NCBI GenBank assembly: GCA_024743115.1
Contig: JANSXC010000002.1
Location: forward strand, 226,207-290,206
Reading direction: 5' to 3'
DNA length: 64,000 nt
Source of the DNA: a bacterium
GTDB lineage: Bacteria > Planctomycetota > UBA1135 > UBA2386
Both the position numbers and the translations under genes were made by a program. Below the pieces are notes generated by a model, which was not told the DNA's origin, searched no databases, and saw only the letters and a program-made list of their open reading frames with translations. Of this stretch, positions 16,903 through 28,737 are shown piece after piece. Numbering within the stretch: the stretch's first letter is position 1; every line of letters begins with the position of its first letter.

Positions 16903-17970
16903 ATGCCCCGACACCGACTTTCCGCTCTACTTCTCTTGGGCGCGACCACGCTTGGCGCAGCTGCCGCCTCGGCTCAAGACCTCTACCTGACCAGCCAGGC
17001 TCAGGTCAACGCCACGACTTTGACATCGGTGGCGGGGAGCATCTACATCGCCGGAGGTGACATCCGCGATCTCTCGCCACTCTCATCCATCTCGTCAGTG
17101 GGTGGCAGTGTGCGGATCGACAACACGACCCTGCTCACGAACCTGAACGGACTCCACCGCATCGCCTCGATCCCCGGCAATCTCGAAATCTTGAGGAACA
17201 GCGCGTTGACGGACATCGGCGCTTTGAGTGGCCTGACCTCCGTGGGCGGCCATTGCTTGGTCAATAGCAACGCGGTCACGAACCTGAACGGCCTGAGCGG
17301 GCTCGCCGCGGTCGGTGGCGGTATGGAGATCGCGAACAACCCTGGGGTCGCGAACCTGGACGGTCTGAGCGGGCTCACCTCGGTTGGCAGTGTGGCCATC
17401 TCGAGCAACTCGTCGCTGGTGAATCTGGACGGGCTCAGCAGGGTCACGTCTGCGTCGGGCGTGCTCGTCTCGTTCAACCCGTCCCTGACCAGGTTCTGTG
17501 GGATCTACCCCATGTTATGGAATGGCGGCTTCGCGTTGATCTCGAACAACGCCGTCAATCCGACCTCGGCGCAGATCCTCGCGGCCGGCCGGTGCGGATC
17601 GTTCGCCCACTCTGCGCCGAGCGGCTGCAGCTTCGGCCGCGAGCTGACGCTGACTGGCAGCCCGTCGCCGGGAGGCACGATCACAGCGACCATGACCGGT
17701 CACGACGGGGCGCCGTTCCTGACCTGGGGCATTGGACAGCCGGTGGTCGTGTCGGCCATGTGCTCCTCGTGCCAGACGATAGGGGGGCTCTCGCAGTGGC
17801 AGTTCCGTTCCACGATGAGCACGACCGTGCCGAGCGGGACGGCGTTCCTCGGCCTTCCCCTCAAAGCCCAGGGCCTCGATCTGGCCGGTTCGGCTGGTGA
17901 GACCTGCGTTGCGATCACCCCGGCGTTGTGGGCGTTCACGGACATTCACGTCGCGACGATCGGGGTCTAG
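16903..17970 (+). CDS. Secreted receptor L-domain-like repeat protein
   Basis: 355 residues starting at ATG 16903 with a signal peptide ending near AAASAQDL. Residues 40-200 are about 24-residue repeats (LTNLNGLHRIASIPGNLEI; LNGLSGLAAVGGGMEI; LDGLSGLTSVGSVAI), the pattern of receptor L-domains or degenerate leucine-rich repeats. The C-terminal 130 residues, with a cysteine pair and the ending DIHVATIGV, resemble the terminal module of the WDG-repeat proteins at the start of the window. Probably a surface or periplasmic binding protein; partner unknown. Confidence 0.82.
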   Translation: MPRHRLSALLLLGATTLGAAAASAQDLYLTSQAQVNATTLTSVAGSIYIAGGDIRDLSPLSSISSVGGSVRIDNTTLLTNLNGLHRIASIPGNLEILRNSALTDIGALSGLTSVGGHCLVNSNAVTNLNGLSGLAAVGGGMEIANNPGVANLDGLSGLTSVGSVAISSNSSLVNLDGLSRVTSASGVLVSFNPSLTRFCGIYPMLWNGGFALISNNAVNPTSAQILAAGRCGSFAHSAPSGCSFGRELTLTGSPSPGGTITATMTGHDGAPFLTWGIGQPVVVSAMCSSCQTIGGLSQWQFRSTMSTTVPSGTAFLGLPLKAQGLDLAGSAGETCVAITPALWAFTDIHVATIGV

Positions 17971-18015
17971 GCGACGACGGCCAATCAGCTGTGTTGCCCG
18001 GAGTCGCATCACGTC

Positions 18016-18039
18016 ACGCCGCGGATCCTACCGTGGCGT
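18016..18039. terminator. Hairpin between convergent genes, possible bidirectional terminator
   Basis: acgccgcgg (18016-18024) and ccgtggcgt (18031-18039) form a 9-bp stem with one G-U pair around a 6-nt loop, placed between the stops of two convergent genes (17970 and 18067). There is no T-run, so it may work with Rho or as an RNA 3'-end stabiliser. Confidence 0.4.
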
Positions 18040-18066
18040 CGCCGGTGCCGACCCCCGAGCCGCCGG

Positions 18067-20331
18067 TCAGAGACCGAGCACGACACGGATCGCGTTCGAG
18101 AAGTGCAGGTTCGGCGCGCCCGCACAGCCAGTGCCTTGGTTGCTGATGACGATCCACTGCGAATCGAACGTGAAGCCGACGAACGAGTTCGAGCACGGCA
18201 GCGCGACCGGGATCTCTGCTTCACCCAAGGTCGGCGGGATGAACAGTTGGATCTGGCCGTCGATGCGTTCGCAAGGGCTGCCGCAGAGCGAGTTCGACAG
18301 CGGCGATCCCGACAGATCGGCGCGCCAGAAGGCGGCGAATGACTGCGGATCGGCGCCGGTCAGTGTGATCGCGAAGCCGGCGTTGCCCGGCGTTGGGTTG
18401 CTGTTGGTTCCGCAGGTGCCGCTGCCGGCACCGCAGCCGGGTGCGCCGGAGAGTTGCGTGACCGTGCCGCCCTCAAACGCGCTGTAGCGTCGCGACAGGA
18501 TCGAAGCGCCGTTGTCGTTCCAGGCGATCATCGCCTCGTCCGCGAGCGGCAGGTTGCCGATCGACGACGGGCCACCGCTGTAGATCGTCGCGATGCTGGT
18601 GCCCGAGGTGAAAGTGCTCGCCGCCGAATCGACCCGATACCACGGGCCGCATTGACGGGGGTATGGACCCGAGACGGACGTCGCATGCACTTCCGCGAGG
18701 CCCGCGGGAACCTGCGTGCACGCGACGAGCCAGTACGGAGTGCCCCACGACTCCGGGAACATCGTGCAGACAGATGGGCCGTATTCCTGCTTTCCAGCCG
18801 CACCGGCGATCTCGATCTGCCCGCCATCGATGATCGCGCTCTGACTGTTGAGAAGATCGGCATCCCAGGCGGCGGTGGCCCAGACGTTCTTCGTCAACAC
18901 GCCGGGGCCCTCTTGCTCCTCGTAGACGGCAAGGAACGTCTTGCCGTCGCCATCGACGTCCGGCGACGAAAGTGGCCGGCCCATCGCACTCGGCCCGTTC
19001 CAGGCCACCATCGACTCGGGTGTGCCCGTGCGATCGAGTAGGCGGATGCCCATCGTCGAACCGCCGCCCGAGAGCCAGACGCAGCACATCTGGTGCGGGT
19101 ACTCGGTGCCGTGGCTCTTCGAGATCGCCGGTTCGTGAGCCTGCGGGTTGCCGACGATGGTGATTGGGGAGCCGACGGTCGAGTTGCCGGTGGAGTCGAC
19201 AGCGACCGGCGCGCCGATGATGCCTAGCAGTGGATCGCGATACACGACGAACGCCGCGTCAGTCAATCCCGTCAGATCACCGGAGGCATCGGGTTGCTCC
19301 GCGTCAACGACTGGGTTGTTGGTGATGTCGGTCAACGGGCCGATGCCGCCGCCCATGTTCACGGTGCGGCAGCGGATGTCCCGCAGGTTCAACAAACCGC
19401 GTTCTTGGGTGAAGACCACGAAGTGCATGTCCCGGTAGCGAACCGTCGCGACCGCCGGGCTGCCCTCGTTGCCGCTCGAGAACGCGATGTTGATCAGCGA
19501 GCCGCGCACGACGTTGTTGCTCGTGACCCGGATGCCGCGGACGTCGGTGTCGGTCGCGGAAAACCTATGTTGCCAGACCACCAGCGAGTGGAGGCCCGAA
19601 GTGTGATAGGCGATGTCGACACCCGAGACCAGCGCGGAGCTAAGCGTCGCGGTGCTGCCGATCGGCGGGTCGAGCACGAGCGGATAGGCTGCCGTGCGCA
19701 CGAACGCGTCGTCGAGGCGCAGCTCGAGATGGCTGCCGTCGTAGCGCATCGTACCGGTCGCGCGCTGGCCGTTGGCGTCGATGCCGACGACCTGACCGAT
19801 GTCGACGCCGCCGAACTCGGAACGGAGCTCGAGCCCGTCGAGATTCTCGCCGGCGTCGGCCCGCAGCTCGGTGTCGAGCCGCATGCGCACGACCAGGTCC
19901 CCCGAGCCGCTCGGCGGTTCGGCGAACACGAAGCTCTGCTTGAGGTGGTCGGCCGCGGCGTCGTAGCGCTCGACCAGGCCGTGACCGTGATCGGCGAAGA
20001 CGCGATGGCCGTCGACCTGCCACGCGGTTGCGTGCGTCGCGGCTGCGTTGAAGACTGTTGTCGGGCCACGCCGCACGGCTTCGAGCGTGAAGCGGAGCGG
20101 CATGCTGCGCGGCGCCCGATCGCCGAGTGCCGGCGTGAACACCACCGCGCCGGGTTCGAAGATGGCCTTGTAGTCGTAGCCCATGGCCCAGGTGACGCCG
20201 TCGTCGTGACCGGCGCCGCGCGCCTGGGCGATGGCGGCACGTGAGCCGGGTTGAGCGTCTGGGATGGGATCGGCTTGCGCCGGGAGAGCCGCGGCGAGCG
20301 CGAGCGGCAGGCAGAGAGGTTGGAGCTTCAT
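18067..20331 (-). CDS. Large secreted protein with the shared C-terminal module
   Basis: 754 residues from ATG 20331, which starts a signal peptide (MKLQPLCLPLALAAALPAQ). The middle part (about 60-600) is beta-rich and repetitive, with segments such as HSLVVWQHRFSATDTDVRG, PAVATVRYRDMHFVVF and FLAVYEEQEG that suggest a propeller or sandwich of degenerate repeats. The last 130 residues contain the GAPGCGAGSG, GTCGTNSNPTPGNAGF and CGSPC segments and a hydrophobic SNAIRVVLGL end, matching the C-terminal module of other secreted proteins in this window. No enzyme motif is seen. Function unknown. Confidence 0.8.
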   Translation of the reverse strand: MKLQPLCLPLALAAALPAQADPIPDAQPGSRAAIAQARGAGHDDGVTWAMGYDYKAIFEPGAVVFTPALGDRAPRSMPLRFTLEAVRRGPTTVFNAAATHATAWQVDGHRVFADHGHGLVERYDAAADHLKQSFVFAEPPSGSGDLVVRMRLDTELRADAGENLDGLELRSEFGGVDIGQVVGIDANGQRATGTMRYDGSHLELRLDDAFVRTAAYPLVLDPPIGSTATLSSALVSGVDIAYHTSGLHSLVVWQHRFSATDTDVRGIRVTSNNVVRGSLINIAFSSGNEGSPAVATVRYRDMHFVVFTQERGLLNLRDIRCRTVNMGGGIGPLTDITNNPVVDAEQPDASGDLTGLTDAAFVVYRDPLLGIIGAPVAVDSTGNSTVGSPITIVGNPQAHEPAISKSHGTEYPHQMCCVWLSGGGSTMGIRLLDRTGTPESMVAWNGPSAMGRPLSSPDVDGDGKTFLAVYEEQEGPGVLTKNVWATAAWDADLLNSQSAIIDGGQIEIAGAAGKQEYGPSVCTMFPESWGTPYWLVACTQVPAGLAEVHATSVSGPYPRQCGPWYRVDSAASTFTSGTSIATIYSGGPSSIGNLPLADEAMIAWNDNGASILSRRYSAFEGGTVTQLSGAPGCGAGSGTCGTNSNPTPGNAGFAITLTGADPQSFAAFWRADLSGSPLSNSLCGSPCERIDGQIQLFIPPTLGEAEIPVALPCSNSFVGFTFDSQWIVISNQGTGCAGAPNLHFSNAIRVVLGL

Positions 20332-20499
20332 GGCTGGTTGTCTTGGGTCAAGGGCGTGGGCGCCCGGGTCACCCGCGGATGCGCCATGGCCGTCCGCGGA
20401 AGCCCGCTTTTTCTCGAGTCCGACCAAAACCGGGCCTCGCCGCGCGTCGCGCGCGCATCACCCTGCCGGGGAGCGCGTTTGCGCTATGCTCCGGCCCAC

Positions 20500-21084
20500 A
20501 TGTCGACGGAGCGCGTGCAGGCAACCTCTCTGCTCAACCGTATTTGCGACGGTGAGGCCGGCGTGTCGGAGGAGCTGTTCCCGCTCGTCTACGAACAGCT
20601 GCACGGCATCGCTCGCGCCCTGCTGCGTCAGGAACGGACCGATCACACCCTGCAAGCCACGGCACTCGTGCACGAGGCCTATCTGCGACTCGTGGATCTC
20701 GAAGGCATTCAGACGAACGACGACGACGCCGCGCGGCGCCATTTCGTCGCGATCTGCGCGCGCGCGATGCGGCGTATCCTTGTCGAACACGCCCGCGGTC
20801 GTGACGCCGTGAAGCGCGGCGGCGACTGGCAGCGCGTCACGTTCGACGAGTCGCTGGCGCAGGCGCACGCACAGCCAACGTCGATCCTCGACCTCGAAGC
20901 GGCGCTGCAGAAACTTGAGGGGATCGACCCGAAGCTCGTCCAGGCGGCCGAGCTGCGCCTGTTCGGTGGCCTGTCGGTGCGCGAGATGGCGCCGTGTCTC
21001 GGTCTGTCCCTCACGCGCGCCAAGGTCGTCTGGGCCAGCACGCGCGCGATGCTCGGCAAGCTGCTCGACGCCGGCGCCGATTGA
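20500..21084 (+). CDS. ECF-subfamily RNA polymerase sigma factor
   Basis: 194 residues from ATG 20500. The sequence follows the ECF branch common in planctomycetes and acidobacteria (TIGR02999-like): PLVYEQLHGIARALLRQERTD, LQATALVHEAYLRLVD (region 2), ARAMRRILVEHARGRDAVKRGG, then region 4 with GLSVREMAPCLGLSLTRAKVVWASTRAML. Upstream in-frame codons back to 20251 are discarded because they lack family similarity. It faces the kinase gene and their stops are only 4 bp apart. Kinase-linked control of such sigma factors is known in planctomycetes, so the two may form one signalling unit. Confidence 0.9.
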   Translation: MSTERVQATSLLNRICDGEAGVSEELFPLVYEQLHGIARALLRQERTDHTLQATALVHEAYLRLVDLEGIQTNDDDAARRHFVAICARAMRRILVEHARGRDAVKRGGDWQRVTFDESLAQAHAQPTSILDLEAALQKLEGIDPKLVQAAELRLFGGLSVREMAPCLGLSLTRAKVVWASTRAMLGKLLDAGAD

Positions 21085-21088
21085 CCGA

Positions 21089-24292
<3,204 letters not shown>

Positions 24293-24464
24293 GGCGGCGG
24301 CAGCATACTGCGCGTTATGCGTGTGGCCCCAGCTTCACTTTACGTCGTAGCGCGGCAGCCGAGCGCGACGCGATTGACTCGACGCAGTGTGGTGCACCGC
24401 GCGGTGCCAAGGTTCGCCGCACTCGGCGAAGTGCCCAAGTCCTGGGGAGGGCCGACCTAGTGAA

Positions 24465-24539
24465 TGGAGCGGGTGATCGGGATCGAACCGACGACATTCA
24501 GCTTGGGAAGCTGACGTTCTACCACTGAACTACACCCGC
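24465..24539 (-). tRNA. tRNA-Gly (anticodon CCC), CCA end encoded
   Basis: On the minus strand, GCGGGTG pairs with CACCCGC as acceptor stem. The D-arm region reads TAGTTCAGTGGTAGAAC. The anticodon stem TCAGC/GCTGA encloses the loop TTCCCAA, giving CCC at positions 34-36. The T-arm contains GGTTCGATCC. Discriminator T and an encoded CCA follow. The body matches bacterial glycine tRNAs. Confidence 0.93.
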
Positions 24540-24655
24540 ATCGGGGCGTGCCTGTCGGCACGAGAGAGCATGCTGTCGCGATCGCTGCTCGGCATCAAGG
24601 GGTTGCCGGGATCTTGTGGCGCAAAACCGGGGGCGCTGGGGCCTACTGTTTCTGC

Positions 24656-25630
24656 GTGAAGGCGATCACGTACGAGCGCTATGGGCCGCCCGGGGTCCTG
24701 GTGGTTCGGGAGGTGGCGGAGCCCGCTTGCGGCGACGATGACATCCTGGTTCGGGTTCGGGCGGTCGAGGCGACGAAGGCGGACTGTGAGCTGCGGGCGT
24801 TTCGGTTCGCGATCTGGTGGTTCTGGTTGCCGCTGCGGTTGGCGATCGGGGTGTTTCGGCCGCGGCGGCGGGTGCTCGGTAGCTACTTCGCTGGGGAGGT
24901 CTTTCGGGTGGGGAAGAACGTTTCCGGGCACGCCGTCGGAGACCAGGTGTTCGGTTCGACGGGGTTGCGGATGGGGGCTTATGGCGAGGTTGCGGCGGCA
25001 GTCGGTTCGGCGACCATCGTGGAGAAGCCCGCCAACATGACGTTTGCCGAGGCGGCTGCGGTGCCGCTGGGAGGGCTCAATGCGCTGCACTTTCTGCGGC
25101 GCGCGCGGATCGAGCCAGGCGAGAAGGTGTTGATCAACGGAGCGGGTGGCAGCATCGGTCTGCATGCGGTGCAGATCGCGAAGGCGATGGGCGCCGAGGT
25201 CACGGCGGTCGACAAGCGGCTCAAGGAAGAGCTCGTTCGTTCGAACGGTGCGGATCACTTCGTCGACTACGAATGCGACGACTTCGCGGCTGGCGACGTC
25301 CGCTACGACGTCGTGTTCGACATGGTGCCGACGACGAACTATCGCCGCTGCATGCGCGCATTGACCAGGTCCGGACGCTACCTGACCGGGAATCCGCGCC
25401 TGTCCGTGATGCTGCGGTGCCTGTGTACGTCGTGGTTCTCGGCGCGCTCGGCGAGCTTCGCGTTTGCGGGCGAGAAGCGCGAGGAGCTGCTCGCGCTCAA
25501 GGCGATGATCGAGGCCGGGGAGATCCGCTCAATCGTCGACGAAGTGCTGCCCATGGATCGGGTTGCCGAGGCCCATGAACGGGTCGAGGCCGAGACGCGG
25601 CTCGGAGCGCTGGTGATCGCGATCGGGTGA
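24656..25630 (+). CDS. MDR-family NAD(P)-dependent quinone oxidoreductase / alcohol dehydrogenase
   Basis: 324 residues if started at GTG 24656 (VKAITYERYGPP), the point where similarity to the medium-chain dehydrogenase/reductase family begins; in-frame codons upstream run into the tRNA leader region. The GroES-like N-domain includes ILVRVRAVEATKADCE. The nucleotide-binding domain has VLINGAGGSIGLHAVQIAKAMGAEVTAV, a typical Rossmann glycine motif. The catalytic-zinc ligands of true alcohol dehydrogenases are absent, pointing to the zinc-independent quinone-oxidoreductase branch. Substrate unknown. Confidence 0.87.
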   Translation: MKAITYERYGPPGVLVVREVAEPACGDDDILVRVRAVEATKADCELRAFRFAIWWFWLPLRLAIGVFRPRRRVLGSYFAGEVFRVGKNVSGHAVGDQVFGSTGLRMGAYGEVAAAVGSATIVEKPANMTFAEAAAVPLGGLNALHFLRRARIEPGEKVLINGAGGSIGLHAVQIAKAMGAEVTAVDKRLKEELVRSNGADHFVDYECDDFAAGDVRYDVVFDMVPTTNYRRCMRALTRSGRYLTGNPRLSVMLRCLCTSWFSARSASFAFAGEKREELLALKAMIEAGEIRSIVDEVLPMDRVAEAHERVEAETRLGALVIAIG

Positions 25631-25660
25631 TTCCAGGTCGGTGCCGGGAACGTGCCCGCG

Positions 25661-27259
25661 CTAGTCACAGCTGCCGCAGCCGCCGTCGCCATTGCCACAC
25701 AGCTTCGCTTCGATCGCTTTCGACGCGGGCGTGATCGACAGCCCGCCGAGGGCGGTGCAGCGCAGTTCGCGGGCCATGTTCTCACTGATCTCGCGGTGGG
25801 CGTCGAGCACCTGATCCAGCGGGACGAGGTGGTCGTAACCGGCGAGGGCGATGTTCGCGCACGACAGGGCGTTGGCCGCGCCGGTGATGTTGCGGCCGAG
25901 GCACGGGGCTTCGACGCGGTTGGCGATCGGGTCGCAGACCAGGCCGAGCACGTTCTGCAGCGCGTGGCTGGCCGCGGACAAAGCGACCTTGGCGGGGCCC
26001 TGGCGCAGTTCGACCAGCGCGGCGGCGGCCATCGCAGCGCCCGCACCCGTCTCGGCCTGGCAGCCGCCGACTTCGGCAGCGAAGCTCGAGCGGGTCGTGA
26101 CGAAGATCCCGATCAGGCCCGCGGCGAGCATGGCGCGGAGCGTCGTCTCTTCGTCCGCGTCGACGGCGTCGGCCGCGGCGAGACAGGTGCCGGGGAACGT
26201 AGCGCACGAGCCGGCGGTCGGGGCGGCGACGATGACGCCCATCGAGCTCTTCACCTCCATGAGGGCGGAGACGTAGAGGGTGGCCTGGTTGAGGATGCCG
26301 CCATCGAGCAGCTCGCCGCGTTGCAGCATCTCGGCGAAGCGGTCGCTTTGCTGCGGCAGGATGCGGTCGGGGTAGCTCGTGCCAGCAAGGCCCTGATCGA
26401 CGCCGGCGCGCATGATGTCGCGGATCCTGCGCGTCATCGCAAACACGGCGTCGTGGTCGATGCCGCCGCGGGCGCATTCGTAGTCGAGCGCGAAGTCGGA
26501 GAGGCGCTGCGTCGCGACGTCCCCGTGCGCGTCGAGCTCGCTCGCGTGCAGGAACGGCACCTCGACGTCGGGGCGGGAGCGCACCGGCAGCACCGGGTGC
26601 AGGCGGCGGATGCGCGTGAACGTGGAATCGAGGCCGGCGTCTTCGATCTCTTCGTCGGTGATGGGGCGCTGCGACTGCACGACGAGCATCGCCGCGGCGC
26701 CGCCTCCGCCCGTCGCGAGTTCGACGACGTCGACGGGTAGCCGTTCGAGGGTGGACTTCGCGACGTCCGCAGTCGCGGTACTCGCGAGATCGAGCAGCGT
26801 GACCTCGCGATCACCGAACAGTGCGACGTTGCAGCCGTCGATCGACTCGACGGTGATCATCCCGCCGCCGGTCGAGATCGCGACCAGGTGATGCTCGATC
26901 CCGCCGCGCGTGACCGTGAGCCGATACGTGTTGGGGTGCGGGTCGTGGAGGTCGACGTAGCGGATCTCGCACGCGACACCCGCCGCGGCGAGCGCGGCTT
27001 CGGACTCGGGTAACCGCTCGTCGTCGGCCTCCCAGCCGAGCAGGCCGCCAAACAAACCCATGTCCGATCCCTGGCTCTTGTGCGTCGTCGGCAGAGAGCC
27101 GTGGACGTCGAACTCGACGAGGACGCGCTCCGCATCGCCGCCGCAGAGGTCGCGCGCGAGCCGCGCGATGCGCACCGACGCGGCCGAGTGCGAGCTCGAC
27201 GGCCCGCGCATGACCGGGCCGATGACGTCGTTGAAGATGCTCGGGGGCAGACCCTTCAT
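25661..27259 (-). CDS. sdaA: Iron-sulfur L-serine ammonia-lyase (single chain)
   Basis: 532 residues from ATG 27259. The N-terminal domain starts SIFNDVIGPVMRGPSSSHSAA, the beta-domain motif of Fe-S serine dehydratases, with HGSLPTTHKSQGSDMG. The C-terminal catalytic domain has MGVIVAAPTAGSCATFPG, EVGGCQAETGAGAAMAAAAL and the cysteines of the [4Fe-4S] site (in GSCA, GGCQAE and EAPCLGRN). It converts L-serine to pyruvate and ammonia in the cytoplasm. Both domains are in one chain, so no separate beta subunit is needed. It sits 2 bp after the end of the upstream dehydrogenase gene, probably in one transcript. Confidence 0.92.
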   Translation of the reverse strand: MKGLPPSIFNDVIGPVMRGPSSSHSAASVRIARLARDLCGGDAERVLVEFDVHGSLPTTHKSQGSDMGLFGGLLGWEADDERLPESEAALAAAGVACEIRYVDLHDPHPNTYRLTVTRGGIEHHLVAISTGGGMITVESIDGCNVALFGDREVTLLDLASTATADVAKSTLERLPVDVVELATGGGGAAAMLVVQSQRPITDEEIEDAGLDSTFTRIRRLHPVLPVRSRPDVEVPFLHASELDAHGDVATQRLSDFALDYECARGGIDHDAVFAMTRRIRDIMRAGVDQGLAGTSYPDRILPQQSDRFAEMLQRGELLDGGILNQATLYVSALMEVKSSMGVIVAAPTAGSCATFPGTCLAAADAVDADEETTLRAMLAAGLIGIFVTTRSSFAAEVGGCQAETGAGAAMAAAALVELRQGPAKVALSAASHALQNVLGLVCDPIANRVEAPCLGRNITGAANALSCANIALAGYDHLVPLDQVLDAHREISENMARELRCTALGGLSITPASKAIEAKLCGNGDGGCGSCD

Positions 27260-27261
27260 GG

Positions 27262-28737
27262 CTACTGCAGCGGGATCTTGTTGAGGGTGTAGAACGCAAA
27301 CGTGTGCAGCAGTTCGCCGCCCGTTCGCGCGCGCAGCGGCGCGAGGTCGAACTCGTGTACGTGACCCGCCACGAGTCCGTCGACGACGAGGTCGACCGTG
27401 CGGCCGTCCGGGCTCAGGGTCACGGTCTTCACCGTGGGCGTCGTCTGGTCGACCTCTGGGCTGCCGTAGAACTTCTGAAAGATGTGGGTGAACGTCGACA
27501 GCCGATACGTCGCGGGGTCGCCCGCAGTCCTCTCGTCGACCGGTTGCGTGAACGTCACGCGAAAGCCGTCGGGCCGCGCGGTGATCCGCTCGATCTCGAA
27601 CGGCACCTTGCCGGTCCACTCGATGCGTTCGAGGCAATGATGGCGATTGCCGCGTACGGGCCAGCCGCGGTTGGTGCCGCCCGTGAGCAGCTTGCCGCCC
27701 GCCGTGAACTCGACCGCGAGGATGCCGTTGCCGAGCCCTTCGCGGAACGGATAGCACGCACCCTGCCACACGCCGTCGACGAGTTCGGTCGTCGCGCGCA
27801 TCACGAGGCTCAGGCTGTAGTCGCCGAGGAACAGCTGATTCTCGAACGGTCCGAACCTGCCGCCGGTCCGGTCGACGCGCGGCGCGGTGATCGATTGCCC
27901 CATGCGGCGGTAGGGGAACACGACTGCGTAGGGCACGAGTTCCGCGACGCGCTCGACCTCGGTCAACAGTCGCGAGCGGTGCTCGGGTTCGGTCGGTCGT
28001 GGGCCCATCGCCTTTCCGAGCGGCAGGTCGTAGCCGGGAAAGCACACGGGGTGACCCATGAAACCGCCGGGGCGCAGGTGCTTGAGCGAGCACGAGCCGT
28101 TCCACGGACCCTGGCTCTCGACGTAGAACATCTCGCCATGCTCGTTCGGCGCGACGCCGCCCGCGCTGCGCACGCCGCTCGCGACGGCCGTGGCCTGACC
28201 GTCGGCCGTAATCCGGAACGCGAAGCCGCGGTAGTCGGCCTTGTAGTGGTAGGAAGACGAGAGGCCGAGTGCGACCCAGACGGAGCCGTCGGGCTGCACG
28301 GGCGAGCCCCAGGCGAACTCGTGGTAGTGCTCGAAGCCCCAGACGTCGCACAGGTTGTCGAACCGGTCGGCGCGACCGTCACCGTTGTGATCCGTGATGC
28401 GCGTCAGTTCGGTCTGCTGCGTCGCGTAGAACGCGCCGTCGCGGTAGCCGAGACCGAGCACCTCGTCCAGGCCGCTGGCAAACGTCGTGATCTCGATCTT
28501 GGGTCGCACGGCGTCCATCCCTGACACGATGAGGATCTCGCCGCGACGGGTGCCGATCGCGAGCCGCCCGTCGGGCAGCGGGCACATGCTGCCGGCTTCG
28601 AGCGCGAGCGCGTCGGGGACCGGCACGTCGACGATGCGATAGAACTCGGATTCCGCGGCGGCGGTGCCCCACATGTCGCCGAGTTCCTGCGCCGGCAGGG
28701 CTGCTGACAGCGCGACCGCGAGTGCGCGCGTGATCAT
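27262..28737 (-). CDS. Exported sorbosone/glucose-dehydrogenase-like six-bladed propeller protein
   Basis: 491 residues from ATG 28737, which overlaps the stop of the upstream cytochrome gene (ATGA, 28734-28737). A short signal peptide (ALAVALSAALPAQ) is followed by a propeller of the membrane-bound-dehydrogenase type common in planctomycetes: PLPDGRLAIGTRRGEI, ASGLDEVLGLGYRDGAFYATQQTELTRITD, NGDGRADRFDNLCD, PNEHGEMFYVESQG. The C-terminal 120 residues look like an Ig-like add-on. Coupling to a cytochrome c suggests that electrons from its substrate, perhaps a sugar or alcohol, pass to haem. The substrate is not known. Confidence 0.83.
   Translation of the reverse strand: MITRALAVALSAALPAQELGDMWGTAAAESEFYRIVDVPVPDALALEAGSMCPLPDGRLAIGTRRGEILIVSGMDAVRPKIEITTFASGLDEVLGLGYRDGAFYATQQTELTRITDHNGDGRADRFDNLCDVWGFEHYHEFAWGSPVQPDGSVWVALGLSSSYHYKADYRGFAFRITADGQATAVASGVRSAGGVAPNEHGEMFYVESQGPWNGSCSLKHLRPGGFMGHPVCFPGYDLPLGKAMGPRPTEPEHRSRLLTEVERVAELVPYAVVFPYRRMGQSITAPRVDRTGGRFGPFENQLFLGDYSLSLVMRATTELVDGVWQGACYPFREGLGNGILAVEFTAGGKLLTGGTNRGWPVRGNRHHCLERIEWTGKVPFEIERITARPDGFRVTFTQPVDERTAGDPATYRLSTFTHIFQKFYGSPEVDQTTPTVKTVTLSPDGRTVDLVVDGLVAGHVHEFDLAPLRARTGGELLHTFAFYTLNKIPLQ

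Noticed and set aside
27260..28351. Extending the serine dehydratase frame upstream to 28351
   Set aside because: That part is an arginine-rich shadow of the dehydrogenase gene; the family start is at ATG 27259.
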